Assembly (NCBI RefSeq): GCF_022695985.1
Contig: NZ_JAAPBF010000040.1
Coordinates: forward strand, 1-42,685
Direction of reading: 5' to 3'
Length of the DNA stretch: 42,685 nucleotides
From: Streptomyces sp. NP-1717
Lineage (GTDB): Bacteria > Actinomycetota > Actinomycetes > Streptomycetales > Streptomycetaceae
The position numbers and the translations under genes are program-made. Within the stretch, counting starts at the first letter, position 1; each line of letters opens with the position of its first letter. Under the pieces are notes generated by a model. The model was not told the origin of the DNA, made no database searches, and worked only from the letters and a program-made list of their open reading frames with translations. Positions 8,169 through 17,143 of the stretch are shown piece by piece.

Positions 8169-8462
8169 AAGAACACCAGTTGCCTGGTGGGTGCTGTTCG
8201 GGTCGGCTACTTTCAAGTTCAAATGAAACATGGGTTAACGCCTGACTGCTTCGCCCGATTTTGGTGGTGCCTACGATGTGGGGGCCGCACCACCGACATC
8301 GGTGAGGTGTTCTCTGCGCCCTAAGTCGTGGATAAAGTGCTGAGCAGTAGTTGAAGCTGTTTCGAAGCGGAAGTGCGCGGAAGGGCTGCGACCAGCTGTA
8401 CCCAGCAGGAGAGAGAACCGCGGTCACCGGAACTCCGGCGGCCGAGCTGAACGGGGATCCAG
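8169..8462. other. Divergent intergenic region before the Tad operon
   Basis: No gene is seen here. The palindrome at 8142-8168 could act in both directions, but on the plus strand I find no good -10 at the standard spacing. A hairpin with 8-bp arms (GGTGGTGC at 8263-8270 and GCACCACC at 8287-8294) lies mid-region. The promoter of the 8463 gene must be here, but I cannot place it with confidence. Confidence 0.4.
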
Positions 8463-9341
8463 GTGTCAACCGCCATAGCTGTCACCAGTCATGATCTGGT
8501 GCTGCCACCGACCGACCAGCAGACGCCCACGGCGGCCCTGCTGCAGGCGCCCGATGCCCAGCCGCTGGAGGCTGCGCTCGCGGACATGCAGGTTCTGGTG
8601 GAGCAGCACGGTTATGTCGTCGCGCTCTACCCCGCCTCCATCCCGGTGGCGCACGAGCGGCGGCTGCACACCGTCCGCTCCGTCCTGGAGAGCGACCGGA
8701 TCGCCCTCCTCAAGCTGGATCTTCCACCGCTCGGCCTCGCCGTACTCGTGCGGCAGCTGCGGCAGTTGTCGATCTGCGACTTCAGTGCCGGGGTCGTCGC
8801 CTCGGCGGCCCGGCTGCTCTCCCACTACATCCACGCGGGCGCGCTCCTCAACTCGGTCACCAAGCTCGACCGGGTCCCGGTCAGTCTCAAGTCGCACGCC
8901 AAGTCCTGGGTGCCGGGCTCACAGTTCGGCGTCCTCGCCAACCCCGAACCCCAGTTGATCAAGATCGGGACCGGTGACCTCACCGGCCCCGAATTCGGCA
9001 CGCAACTGCTGGTGGGAAAGGGACAATTGCAATCGGACTGGGTGACCGCGACGCTCGCGCCGGCCTGGAAGGTGCAGGGAGTACAGGAGATGGCACTCCT
9101 CGCGGACTCCCCCCGCTGGTGGGGAACGCCCAAGATGGTCGAATTCGCCGCCTTCCTGCCCGATATCTCCGTTCTCTACCAACTGGTTTCATCCGTCCGG
9201 CGAGAGGTGTGTTCCTGGTGCGGTCTCGAACTCATCGGTGATCGTTGCGGGTTCTGTTCGGCCCCGCTGGCCACCGCTGAGAACCAAACGCACGGTTCAG
9301 GTGTCCTGAATCAAGGAACACCAACGCGCCACGGGTCGTAA
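8463..9341 (+). CDS. Conserved protein of unknown function heading the Tad operon, with C-terminal zinc-ribbon motif
   Basis: A 292-residue, apparently cytoplasmic protein without signal peptide or membrane segments. The central part is mixed alpha/beta. Near the C-terminus 'CSWCGLELIGDRCGFC' gives two CxxC pairs spaced like a short zinc ribbon, then a polar tail. The GTG at 8463 follows GGGGA; later starts would truncate a well-coded region. It precedes cpaB by 125 nt and points the same way as the whole Tad assembly operon, so a role in assembly or control of the pilus is likely, but no enzymatic motif is visible. Confidence 0.65.
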   Translation: MSTAIAVTSHDLVLPPTDQQTPTAALLQAPDAQPLEAALADMQVLVEQHGYVVALYPASIPVAHERRLHTVRSVLESDRIALLKLDLPPLGLAVLVRQLRQLSICDFSAGVVASAARLLSHYIHAGALLNSVTKLDRVPVSLKSHAKSWVPGSQFGVLANPEPQLIKIGTGDLTGPEFGTQLLVGKGQLQSDWVTATLAPAWKVQGVQEMALLADSPRWWGTPKMVEFAAFLPDISVLYQLVSSVRREVCSWCGLELIGDRCGFCSAPLATAENQTHGSGVLNQGTPTRHGS

Positions 9342-9342
9342 C

Positions 9343-9371
9343 CCGCCTGCCAGGCGGTCCGTACGGACCGC
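9343..9371. repeat. Overlapping inverted repeats between the 8463 gene and cpaB
   Basis: CCGCCTG-C-CAGGCGG (9343-9357) overlaps the perfect 18-bp palindrome GCGGTCC-GTAC-GGACCGC (9354-9371). The two hairpins share bases and cannot form together. It may be a terminator, an attenuator or a protein site. Confidence 0.55.
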
Positions 9372-9466
9372 GGGCGCGGCCGGCACCGCGCGGCGACCGC
9401 CGACCCCGTACCTGTGTCCGCCCCGTCAGTCCCCGTCCCACGTCTTCGAACGAGGTTGTCCCGCTC

Positions 9467-10180
9467 ATGAATTCACGGCAACGCCGCGGCATCATTCTTC
9501 TGCTCCTCTCGGTCCTCTGCGCCTTCGGCGCCTTCGCCGGCGTGCTCTCGGTGATCAGCGACGTGAATTCGAAGGTCGGACCCGAGGTGGCCGCGTACCG
9601 GCTGAAGGCGGACGTCGCCCCCTACACGGCGCTGGAGGAAGGGCAGTTCGAGAAGATAGAGATGCCGAAGCGCTGGCTGTCCGACAACGCGGTCACCGAC
9701 CTCGCGGTCGTCAACGGCAAGATCGCGGTCACCCAGCTCAAGAAGGGATCGCTGCTCCAGGACGACATGATCGTCAAGCGCCCGGCGCTCGCCAACGACG
9801 AGCAGGAGATCGCGATCATGATCGACGCCGCGACCGGCGTCGCGGGCAAGATCAACGCGGGCGACCTGGTCAACATCTTCGCCACCTTCTCCGCCGAGAA
9901 CGAGGGCGCCAAGGCGCAGTCCCGCATCATCGTCCCCAACGCCAAGGTCATCGACGTCGGTTCGCTGACGCCGCTGGAGCCCAAGGAGGACGACCGGGGC
10001 AGCAACACCGGACCGCGCTCGGCCGTTCCGATCACCTTCGCCCTCAAGACCAAGGACGCCCAGCGCGTCGCCTACGCCGAGTCCTTCGCACAGCACGTAC
10101 GCCTCGCCCTGCTTCCCGACGACAGCCCCACCACGCTGCGCCCCGGGGAGAGCACCTACACCCTCGAAGGGGACAAGTGA
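9467..10180 (+). CDS. cpaB: Flp pilus assembly protein CpaB (SAF domain)
   Basis: A 237-residue protein with one N-terminal membrane anchor (about residues 8-30). A SAF-type domain follows ('YRLKADVAPYTALEEGQFEKIEMPKRWL', about 44-100) and then the CpaB/RcpC region ('DEQEIAIMIDAATGVAGKINAGDLVNIFATF', about 109-140). In Gram-negative bacteria CpaB works with the secretin; in monoderms it is thought to act in the wall zone as part of the pilus export path. The ATG at 9467 has only a weak GAGG upstream. It is followed 7 nt later by the cpaE-like gene. Confidence 0.85.
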   Translation: MNSRQRRGIILLLLSVLCAFGAFAGVLSVISDVNSKVGPEVAAYRLKADVAPYTALEEGQFEKIEMPKRWLSDNAVTDLAVVNGKIAVTQLKKGSLLQDDMIVKRPALANDEQEIAIMIDAATGVAGKINAGDLVNIFATFSAENEGAKAQSRIIVPNAKVIDVGSLTPLEPKEDDRGSNTGPRSAVPITFALKTKDAQRVAYAESFAQHVRLALLPDDSPTTLRPGESTYTLEGDK

Positions 10181-10187
10181 GGGACGA

Positions 10188-11435
10188 ATGACGACCAGAA
10201 TCCTTCCGGTCGTCGGTGATGCCGACGCCGCCAGATCCATCACCACCCTGCTCAGCCAGCTCCCGGACGCGGAGCCGGCCGGGCCGGTCGGTGACTCGAC
10301 CTCGCTGATCGACACGCTGGCCAGGCTGGCCACGGAGTCGATCGACGAACTGCCGGAAGTGGTTCTGGTACATGAGCGGATCGGCCCCGTTCCGGCTCTT
10401 GAGCTGATCCGGGAGGTGGCCCTGCGCTTTCCCGCGGTCGGGGTCATCCTGGTCACCGCCGACGCGAGCCCCGGCCTCTTCTCGGCCGCGATGGACTCGG
10501 GCGCGCGCGGGCTGGTCGGCCTGCCCCTCTCGTACGAGGAACTCGCCCAGCGCGTCCAGGCCGCCGCGGCCTGGTCCGTGGGCGTACGGCGCCATCTCGG
10601 CCACGGCGGCGACGTGTTCACCGGCCCCGGCGGCACCGTCGTCACGGTCAGCGGGGCGAAGGGCGGCGTCGGCACGACCGTCGCCGCCGTCCAGCTCGCC
10701 CTCGCCGCCAAGGCGTCGGGCATGACGGTGGCCCTCGCCGACCTGGACCTCCAGGCCGGCGACGTCGCCTCCTACCTGGACGTGCAGTTCCGCCGCTCGA
10801 TCGTGGACCTCGCCACCATCCAGGACATCTCGCCCCGCGTGCTCCAGGACGCGGTCTTCACCCACCACACCGGCATGGGCCTGCTGCTCGCGCCGGGCGA
10901 GGGGGAGCGGGGCGAGGAGATCAACGACCGCTCCGTACGCCAGATCGTCAGCGCGCTCCGCAACCGCTACGAGGTCGTGATCATCGACTGCGGCACGCAG
11001 ACGACGAGCGCGAACGCGGCGGCGATCGAGATGGCCGACACCACGCTGCTGCTGACCACACCGGACGTGGTGGCGGTACGGGCGGCCAAGCGCATGGTCA
11101 AGCTCTGGGACCGGCTCCAGATCCGCAAGGCGGAGGAGACGACGATCGTGGTGAACCGCTACATGCGGAACACCGAGATCCAGCCTCCGCTCATCGAGAA
11201 GATCACCAGCACCAAGGTGTCCCGGGTGGTCATCCCGGCGAACTTCAAGGAACTGCACGCCGCGGTCGACGCGGGCAGGATGCAGGACCTGGAGTCCAAG
11301 TCGACGGTGAAGCAGGCGCTCTGGGGGCTCGCGGGGGAGCTGGGACTGGTGAAGACTCCCGAAGGGGCGGAGAAACAGGGGAAGTTCAAGGGAGACCGGG
11401 GGTCGGTCGGGATGCGACGCGGACGATCGAAATGA
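10188..11435 (+). CDS. CpaE/TadZ-type pilus localisation ATPase
   Basis: A 415-residue protein. Residues 1-130 form a degenerate receiver-like domain ('LPEVVLVHERIGPVPALELI', 'VGVILVTADASPGLFSAAMDSGARGLVGLPLSYEEL' regions). Residues about 150-390 form a ParA/MinD-type ATPase with deviant Walker A 'SGAKGGVGTT' (Lys near 158), 'LADLDLQAGDVASYLDV', and 'VIIDCGTQTTSANAAAIEMADTTLLLTTPD' as Walker B region. TadZ/CpaE proteins place the Tad machine in the cell, and ParA-like members are also called septum-site-determining (Ssd) in actinobacteria. The gene lies between cpaB and the TadE genes in one operon. The C-terminus is basic. Confidence 0.87.
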   Translation: MTTRILPVVGDADAARSITTLLSQLPDAEPAGPVGDSTSLIDTLARLATESIDELPEVVLVHERIGPVPALELIREVALRFPAVGVILVTADASPGLFSAAMDSGARGLVGLPLSYEELAQRVQAAAAWSVGVRRHLGHGGDVFTGPGGTVVTVSGAKGGVGTTVAAVQLALAAKASGMTVALADLDLQAGDVASYLDVQFRRSIVDLATIQDISPRVLQDAVFTHHTGMGLLLAPGEGERGEEINDRSVRQIVSALRNRYEVVIIDCGTQTTSANAAAIEMADTTLLLTTPDVVAVRAAKRMVKLWDRLQIRKAEETTIVVNRYMRNTEIQPPLIEKITSTKVSRVVIPANFKELHAAVDAGRMQDLESKSTVKQALWGLAGELGLVKTPEGAEKQGKFKGDRGSVGMRRGRSK

Positions 11436-11500
11436 CCGCACGACGCCAGGGAAGTCCGCATGGCCGACAGGGCCGACGAGACCAGGGGGCACGTTGAACC

Positions 11501-11959
11501 ATGAGCAATCCAGGAACAGACGCGCTGGACGAGGGGGGAGCGGTGACCGGGACACTCGGTGACGCAGCACGGCGCCGCACCGGCCTGCGCCGGGAACGCG
11601 TGCGAGACGACAGCGGCCAGACCGCGGTCGAGTTCACCGGCCTGGTCCCGATCATCCTGGCCACGGCGATCCTGCTCTGGCAGGCCACGCTCGTCGGCTA
11701 CACGTTCTCTCTCGCGGGCAACGCGGCCGACGAGGCGGTACGCGCGGCGACGGTGGCGGTTCCGGGCACACGTCTGTCGGAGTGCACGGCCGCTGTGAAC
11801 GAGGATCTGCCCGACGCGTGGGACATCGGGAAGATCGACTGCTGGGCCGACGGTGACGTGGTCAAGGCAAAGGTCAAGCTCAACATCCCGGTCATGTTCC
11901 CGGGCTTCAACGTCGACGTCGACGTCACCGGTGACGCCGTCGCGGTGAGGGAGAGCTGA
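11501..11959 (+). CDS. TadE-like pseudopilin (first of two)
   Basis: A 152-residue protein. An unusually long 39-residue leader ends in DDSG and is followed by 'QTAVEFTGLVPIILATAIL', giving Glu at +5 and Phe at +6 after the Gly: a prepilin-peptidase junction of TadE type. Behind the hydrophobic helix is an extracellular domain of about 90 residues with two Cys. The ATG at 11501 starts 65 nt after the ATPase gene, and the stop is 3 nt before the next TadE gene. It is probably a minor pseudopilin required for pilus biogenesis. Confidence 0.82.
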   Translation: MSNPGTDALDEGGAVTGTLGDAARRRTGLRRERVRDDSGQTAVEFTGLVPIILATAILLWQATLVGYTFSLAGNAADEAVRAATVAVPGTRLSECTAAVNEDLPDAWDIGKIDCWADGDVVKAKVKLNIPVMFPGFNVDVDVTGDAVAVRES

Positions 11960-11962
11960 GAC

Positions 11963-12346
11963 ATGGTGAACCGAATGCTCCGTGGCGAGCACTCCGCACG
12001 CGGTGACAGGCGCGACAAGGGCCAGGCGTCCATAGAGTTCGCGGGTGTCCTCTTCATCCTGCTCATCGCCGGCCTGGCGGCGGTACAACTGGGCCTCGTC
12101 GCCTACTCGATCCAGCAGGCGGGTACGGCCTCCCGGACCGCCGCCCGCGCGGCTTCCCAGCACGACGTCCAGTGGGAGCAGGTCGGACAGTCCTCGGTGA
12201 GTGACTGGCTGGCCGACGGCACCGACTTCCAGCGCTTCCCCGGGACGGAGGAGGTCCGGGTCGAAGCCAGGGTCGAGGTCCCGTCGATCATTCCGCTGTT
12301 CGACTTCGACGACGCCAAGAGGAGCACCACCATGCCCATGGACTGA
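11963..12346 (+). CDS. TadE-like pseudopilin (second)
   Basis: A 127-residue protein with leader ending DKG and then 'QASIEFAGVLFILLIAGLAA', again Glu at +5 after the Gly. The remaining 80 residues are a small extracytoplasmic domain without Cys. It starts 3 nt after the previous TadE-like gene, so the two are translationally linked and may form a heterodimeric minor pilin, as TadE and TadF do. Confidence 0.82.
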   Translation: MVNRMLRGEHSARGDRRDKGQASIEFAGVLFILLIAGLAAVQLGLVAYSIQQAGTASRTAARAASQHDVQWEQVGQSSVSDWLADGTDFQRFPGTEEVRVEARVEVPSIIPLFDFDDAKRSTTMPMD

Positions 12347-12435
12347 CGTCCGACCGGCCTCTCACCGCACCCGGATCACCGGAGACGGCACGCACCACCA
12401 GAGCACCGCATCAGCATCACCTGGGAGTTGAGGAC

Positions 12436-13776
12436 ATGAGCCTGAGGGCGCGCATCAACAGCCCCGAGCCGACCAACGGGCGCAGCGAAGAGAGCCTGCT
12501 CGTCGGTGTCTACCGGGCCAAGCTCCTCGAGGAGATCGACCTCGCGGAGATGTCCGCCCTCGCCACTGCCGAGCGCCGGGCCAGGCTCGAACGCGTACTG
12601 GGCCACATCATCAGCCGCGAGGGCCCCGTGCTCTCCTCCGGCGAGCGCTCCCAGCTGATCCGCCGCGTCGTCGACGAAGCCCTCGGCCTCGGCATCCTGG
12701 AACCCCTGCTCGAAGACGCCTCCATCAGCGAGATCATGGTGAACGGCCACGAGCAGGTCTTCGTGGAGCGCGGCGGACGGCTGGAAATGCTGCCCATGCG
12801 GTTCGCCTCCAACGAGCAGCTGATGCAGACCATCGAGCGCATCGTCTCCACCGTCAACCGCCGTGTGGACGAGGCCAATCCGATGGTGGACGCGCGGCTG
12901 CCGTCCGGTGAGCGTGTCAACGTCATCATCCCGCCGCTGTCCCTGAGCGGGCCCATTCTCACGATCCGGCGCTTCCCGCGCGCGTTCACGCTCCCGGAGA
13001 TGATAGGACTGGGCTCGCTGGACGAGCAGATGATGATCCTGCTGTCCGGCCTGGTCAGGGCCAAGTTCAACGTGATCGTCTCCGGAGCGACCGGTACCGG
13101 CAAAACGACGCTTCTCAACGCCCTGTCCGGGCTCATCCCCGACGGCGAGCGCATCGTCACCATCGAGGACTCCGCCGAACTCCAGCTCCAGCAGCAGCAT
13201 GTGATCACACTGGAGACGCGTCCCTCCAACGTGGAGGGCAAGGGCCAGGTCACCATCCGCGACCTCGTCCGCAACTCCCTGCGTATGCGGCCCGACCGCA
13301 TCATCGTCGGTGAGGTCCGTGGCGGCGAGACGCTCGACATGCTCCAGGCGATGTCCACCGGTCACGACGGCTCGCTCGCGACCGTCCACGCCAACAGCGC
13401 CGAGGACGCGCTGATGCGACTCCAGACCCTGGCCTCCATGTCGGAGGTCGAGATCCCCTTCGTGGCGATCAAGGACCAGATCAACAGCGCCGTCGATGTG
13501 ATCGTCCAGCTGACCAGGCACGCGGACGGCTCCCGCCGTATCACCGAGATCGCCATCGTCGACTCCCACGGCCGGGAGGAGTACCGGATCGTCTCGGTCT
13601 GCCGCTACATCGCCCAGCCCATGGCCGCGGACGGACGGATCCACGGTCACTTCGAGTACTACCCGATGCCCCGCCGGGTCGCCGAGCGCCTCTACATGAA
13701 GAGCGAACCGATTCCGCCGGCCTTCGGCGTCGCGGAGTCCGAGGAGCAGCTCGCCCTCCGTAAGGCAGCGGCGTGA
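12436..13776 (+). CDS. tadA: TadA/CpaF-type secretion ATPase
   Basis: A 446-residue ATPase of the type II/IV secretion family that powers pilus assembly on the cytoplasmic face. An N-terminal helical domain (about 1-90) precedes the CpaF N2 domain ('[26 protein letters not shown]'). The RecA-like core has Walker A 'GATGTGKTT' (Lys about 223), the Asp box '[15 protein letters not shown]', Walker B '[14 protein letters not shown]' and the His box '[15 protein letters not shown]' region. Length and motifs are complete. The ATG at 12436 follows GAGGAC. A gap of 89 nt separates it from the TadE pair. Confidence 0.93.
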   Translation: MSLRARINSPEPTNGRSEESLLVGVYRAKLLEEIDLAEMSALATAERRARLERVLGHIISREGPVLSSGERSQLIRRVVDEALGLGILEPLLEDASISEIMVNGHEQVFVERGGRLEMLPMRFASNEQLMQTIERIVSTVNRRVDEANPMVDARLPSGERVNVIIPPLSLSGPILTIRRFPRAFTLPEMIGLGSLDEQMMILLSGLVRAKFNVIVSGATGTGKTTLLNALSGLIPDGERIVTIEDSAELQLQQQHVITLETRPSNVEGKGQVTIRDLVRNSLRMRPDRIIVGEVRGGETLDMLQAMSTGHDGSLATVHANSAEDALMRLQTLASMSEVEIPFVAIKDQINSAVDVIVQLTRHADGSRRITEIAIVDSHGREEYRIVSVCRYIAQPMAADGRIHGHFEYYPMPRRVAERLYMKSEPIPPAFGVAESEEQLALRKAAA

Positions 13777-13833
13777 TGTCCGCCCCCGACGACTGTCCCT
13801 GCCCACCGCTCACCCAGAAGGTCCCCGCACGAC

Positions 13834-14772
13834 ATGGATAATCTCCCGCTCCTGACGATAGGCATCACGCTTCTCACGTGTGTGCTCGCCGTCATCGGCG
13901 TGCACGTCTACTCGTCGGGCAAGGCCCAACGCGAGGCGCTCGTCGAGCGAATGTCCCACACGGGGCAGATAACGGCGGTCGGCCGACGCCGCCGCTTCCG
14001 AGGGCTCGACCGTCGCCTGCGCACGACCGGCATCGGCAAGCGCATCGAGAGGAAGATCGCGGTGACCGGCCTCGATCTGACACCGGGCGAATACGTCGTG
14101 TACGTCGTGGCCGGTCTTCTCGGTCTCTACTTCGTCATCGGTGCCATCTTCGCCTCGTTCTTCGGGGCGCTCGCGGCACTCGCCGGTCTCTGGGGCGGCA
14201 ACGCGTTCCTGAACTGGCAACGTGTCAAGCGGACCGAGGCCTTCATCAACCAGCTCCCCGAGCTGACGCGTGTCCTCGCCAACGCCACGCAGGCGGGCCT
14301 GGCCATGCGTACGGCCCTGGTGATGGCGTCCGAGGAACTGGACGATCCCGCGGGTGAGGAACTGCGAAAGGTGGCGGACCAACTGGCGGTCGGGCACACG
14401 CTGGACGACGCCCTCGGAGAGCTCGCGGACCGCCTGCCCTCTCGTGAACTGGTCGTGCTGGTGACCACCCTGGTGCTTTCGAGCCGGGCCGGTGGACAAG
14501 TCGTGACGTCGCTGCGAAATCTCACCGAGACACTCGAAGAACGCAAGGAGACCCGGCGAGAGGTGAAGACCGTGCTCTCGCAGATCCAGGTCACCGCGCT
14601 GGCCGTCCCCATGATCGGCCTCGGCTTCCTGTTGCTCATCAACAACATGACTCCCGGAGCGCTGGACAAGATGACCGGGGCGACGGTCGGCCAGGTCGGC
14701 ACCATCGTCGCGTTCGCGCTGTACGCGGTCGGATATCTCGCCATCCGGCGGATGTCCCGGATCCAGGTCTGA
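13834..14772 (+). CDS. tadB: TadB-like inner-membrane platform protein (GspF fold)
   Basis: A 312-residue membrane protein. A single N-terminal membrane segment precedes a basic region. A paired hydrophobic stretch lies at about 89-130, a GspF/T2SSF domain at about 143-270 ('FINQLPELTRVLANATQAGLAMRTAL', 'LSSRAGGQVVTSLRNLTETLEERKETRREVKTVLSQ'), and two terminal membrane helices. TadB with TadC forms the platform on which TadA acts. It lies 57 nt after tadA and 16 nt before tadC. Confidence 0.9.
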   Translation: MDNLPLLTIGITLLTCVLAVIGVHVYSSGKAQREALVERMSHTGQITAVGRRRRFRGLDRRLRTTGIGKRIERKIAVTGLDLTPGEYVVYVVAGLLGLYFVIGAIFASFFGALAALAGLWGGNAFLNWQRVKRTEAFINQLPELTRVLANATQAGLAMRTALVMASEELDDPAGEELRKVADQLAVGHTLDDALGELADRLPSRELVVLVTTLVLSSRAGGQVVTSLRNLTETLEERKETRREVKTVLSQIQVTALAVPMIGLGFLLLINNMTPGALDKMTGATVGQVGTIVAFALYAVGYLAIRRMSRIQV

Positions 14773-14788
14773 GAGGGGGATACGAGAC

Positions 14789-15673
14789 ATGGGACTTCTA
14801 CTCGCCGCTGTCATCGGCCTCGCCGTGTACGGCGCTTTCCACGGCGTCCGCCTGTACCGCGCCGACGCCAAACTCCCCGGCGACCTCGCGATCGCGCTGG
14901 AGGTCGGCGCCACCCGCACCACCGCGGTCGGCTCCGGCATCGACCGGTTGGGCATGCGCTACGCCCCGTCCGTGCTGCGGATGATGGGACCCAAGCGTGT
15001 CGACGCGCTGCGCCGCCGCCTGGACATGGCGGGCAACCCCGGCGGTATGACCGTCGACCGGTACGCGGCCCGCCGCGCGGTCTACGGATTCCTCGGCGGT
15101 TTCGCCTGCTTCGCCCTGGTGATCCGTGGCCAGGCGCCACTGGGGATCTTCGCCCTCGTCTACGGGTTCTTCTGGACCGACGTCATCATCCGCGTCGCCA
15201 TCCGCAAGCGTCGTGACGACATCGAACGCACCCTGCCGGACTTCCTGGACGTCCTCGCCGTCGTCGTCTCGGCCGGCCTCGGTTTCCGGCAGGCGCTGGA
15301 GCGTGTCGCGGAGAAGTACAAGGGCCCGTGGTCGGACGAACTCCGCATCACGCTGCGCCAGATGGACATGGGTGTGAGTCGCCGTGAAGCCTTCGACCAT
15401 CTGCGCAAGCGCAACGACTCCGATCAGGTCTCCATGTTCGTCACCGCCCTTCAGCAGGGCGAGGAACTCGGCGCGCCGATCGTCGACACCCTGATCCAGA
15501 TCGCCAACGACATGCGGCGCACCGACTCGCAGAACGCCCGCCGGAACGCGGCGAAGGCCGTGCCGAAGACCACCCTCGTGGTCACGATGGTCATGCTCCC
15601 GGCGACCATGATCCTCATTGTCCTCAGCTTCTACTACGGTTCCGGAGTCGACTTCGGAAATATCCTCGGCTGA
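14789..15673 (+). CDS. tadC: TadC-like inner-membrane platform protein (GspF fold)
   Basis: A 294-residue protein with an N-terminal membrane segment, a pair near 90-135 and a GspF domain at about 150-265 ('LPDFLDVLAVVVSAGLGFRQALERVAEKYKGPW', 'QQGEELGAPIVDTLIQIANDMRRTDSQNARRNAAK'), followed by a last hydrophobic helix. GAGAGGGGGA precedes the ATG at 14789. It is the last assembly gene before the two-component pair, which follows after 61 nt on the same strand. Confidence 0.9.
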   Translation: MGLLLAAVIGLAVYGAFHGVRLYRADAKLPGDLAIALEVGATRTTAVGSGIDRLGMRYAPSVLRMMGPKRVDALRRRLDMAGNPGGMTVDRYAARRAVYGFLGGFACFALVIRGQAPLGIFALVYGFFWTDVIIRVAIRKRRDDIERTLPDFLDVLAVVVSAGLGFRQALERVAEKYKGPWSDELRITLRQMDMGVSRREAFDHLRKRNDSDQVSMFVTALQQGEELGAPIVDTLIQIANDMRRTDSQNARRNAAKAVPKTTLVVTMVMLPATMILIVLSFYYGSGVDFGNILG

Positions 15674-15734
15674 GCCGTCCATGGTCGTCCCGAGCGCAGC
15701 AGCCCAACGACATCCGAGCGGGAGGTGAGTCCCC

Positions 15735-17072
15735 ATGAACACCAGATTCGCCGTACTCACGGGCGGCATCAGCAGCGAACCACCCGGTTCGCCCGCCAAC
15801 GCGCCCGATCATGTGCCGTCACTGCCGATCCAGGTCAACGCTCTCCAGGCTCTGTGCCGCCAGGTCTTCGGCTTCCGGCTGGCGATGATCGCACTCGCGT
15901 CCCCGTTCGCTCTGGAACGCACCGCGGCCGGCCTCGCCACCTGGCTGGTCGCCTCCGCGGTCATCGTCACCTTCATGGTGTCGTACCTGCTGTTCCGTGA
16001 CTGGGAGCGCTTCGGTCCCGTACTCCTGCGGCATCCCGTGCTTCTTGCCGCGGACACCCTCTTCGGGGCGCTCCTCCTCATCACCGCCTCGCCGGACTCC
16101 ACGCTGGCGTACGTCACCATCTGTACGCCGCTGCTGGCAGGTCTCGTCTACGGCTGGCGTGGTGCCTCGTTCTTCGCGGTGCTCCAATTGCTGATGCTCG
16201 GCGGAGCGTACGCGGTGAACACCGATGTCGACTTCTCGTTCTCGGCGCTCCTGCTCCCCGGACTCTGCGTCATCGCCGGCGCGATCGGCAGCACGCTGCG
16301 CAACCTGATGCTCGGCTTCGGCACCGCCAGCCAGGCGCTCACCGAGGCCCGCGCCCGGCTCGCGGTCACCGGCGCGGTCGAGGAGGAACGGGCCCGCCTC
16401 GCCCGCGAGATGCACGACTCGGTGGCCAAGACCCTGCACGGTCTGGCGATGGCCGCCGACGGTCTCGCCAGCACCGCCGACCGCATGGACCCGCTCACCG
16501 TCAAGCACCAGGCGGAACTCGTCGCCCGCTCGGCCCGCCGCGCCGCCGCCGAGTCCCGCGAACTCCTCTCCGACCTGCGCCGCGAGTCCGGCCTCGACGG
16601 CGGAGTCGACGTCGTCGCCGAACTCCGTTCGCGTACTGAGGACTTCACCCGGCGCCACGATCTCCCGGCGTCCTTCCGCCCACTCGGCGAGACCGCGATG
16701 CCGCCCATCCCGCACGTCGTCGCCAGGCACGCCCTGACCATCGCCAGCGAGGCCATGGAGAACGCCAAGCGGCACGCGCACCCGACGTACGTCGACGTAT
16801 CGGCCGGAGTGGTACGCGACGTGCTGCGCATCAGCGTGTACGACGACGGGAAGGGCCTGCCCGAGGGCACCTCGCTCGAAGACCTCCGACGGGCAGGCCA
16901 CTTCGGCCTCGTCGGCATGGTGGAGCGCGCGGCGTCGATCGGGGCCCGGATCCGCATCGGCAGAGGCCGGGCGGCGAAAGGTACGGAAGTACGGCTGGAA
17001 CTCCCGCTCACGGCCCTGGGACTGCCCCCGGGCCAACGTCCGCGGCAGCACCCCGCACCGCAGCTGAACTGA
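15735..17072 (+). CDS. Sensor histidine kinase, NarL/DesK type
   Basis: A 445-residue kinase. About six membrane helices lie within residues 45-185 with very short loops, so the signal may be sensed in the membrane. A short coiled helix leads to the HisKA_3 dimerisation domain with 'RLAREMHDSVAKTLHG' (phospho-accepting His about 227). The C-terminal HATPase contains 'ASEAMENAKRHAHPTYVDV' (N box), 'VYDDGKGLPEG' (G1) and 'HFGLVGMVERAASIGARI' (G2). GGGAGGTGAG precedes the ATG. Its response regulator follows 71 nt later. Its place directly behind tadC makes the pilus and toxin genes its likely targets. Confidence 0.9.
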   Translation: MNTRFAVLTGGISSEPPGSPANAPDHVPSLPIQVNALQALCRQVFGFRLAMIALASPFALERTAAGLATWLVASAVIVTFMVSYLLFRDWERFGPVLLRHPVLLAADTLFGALLLITASPDSTLAYVTICTPLLAGLVYGWRGASFFAVLQLLMLGGAYAVNTDVDFSFSALLLPGLCVIAGAIGSTLRNLMLGFGTASQALTEARARLAVTGAVEEERARLAREMHDSVAKTLHGLAMAADGLASTADRMDPLTVKHQAELVARSARRAAAESRELLSDLRRESGLDGGVDVVAELRSRTEDFTRRHDLPASFRPLGETAMPPIPHVVARHALTIASEAMENAKRHAHPTYVDVSAGVVRDVLRISVYDDGKGLPEGTSLEDLRRAGHFGLVGMVERAASIGARIRIGRGRAAKGTEVRLELPLTALGLPPGQRPRQHPAPQLN

Positions 17073-17143
17073 ACCCGCCCGCAGCACGTCTCCCGGAGCA
17101 GCAACCCACCCATCGACCCCACCCATGAGAGGAGGCCGCAGCC

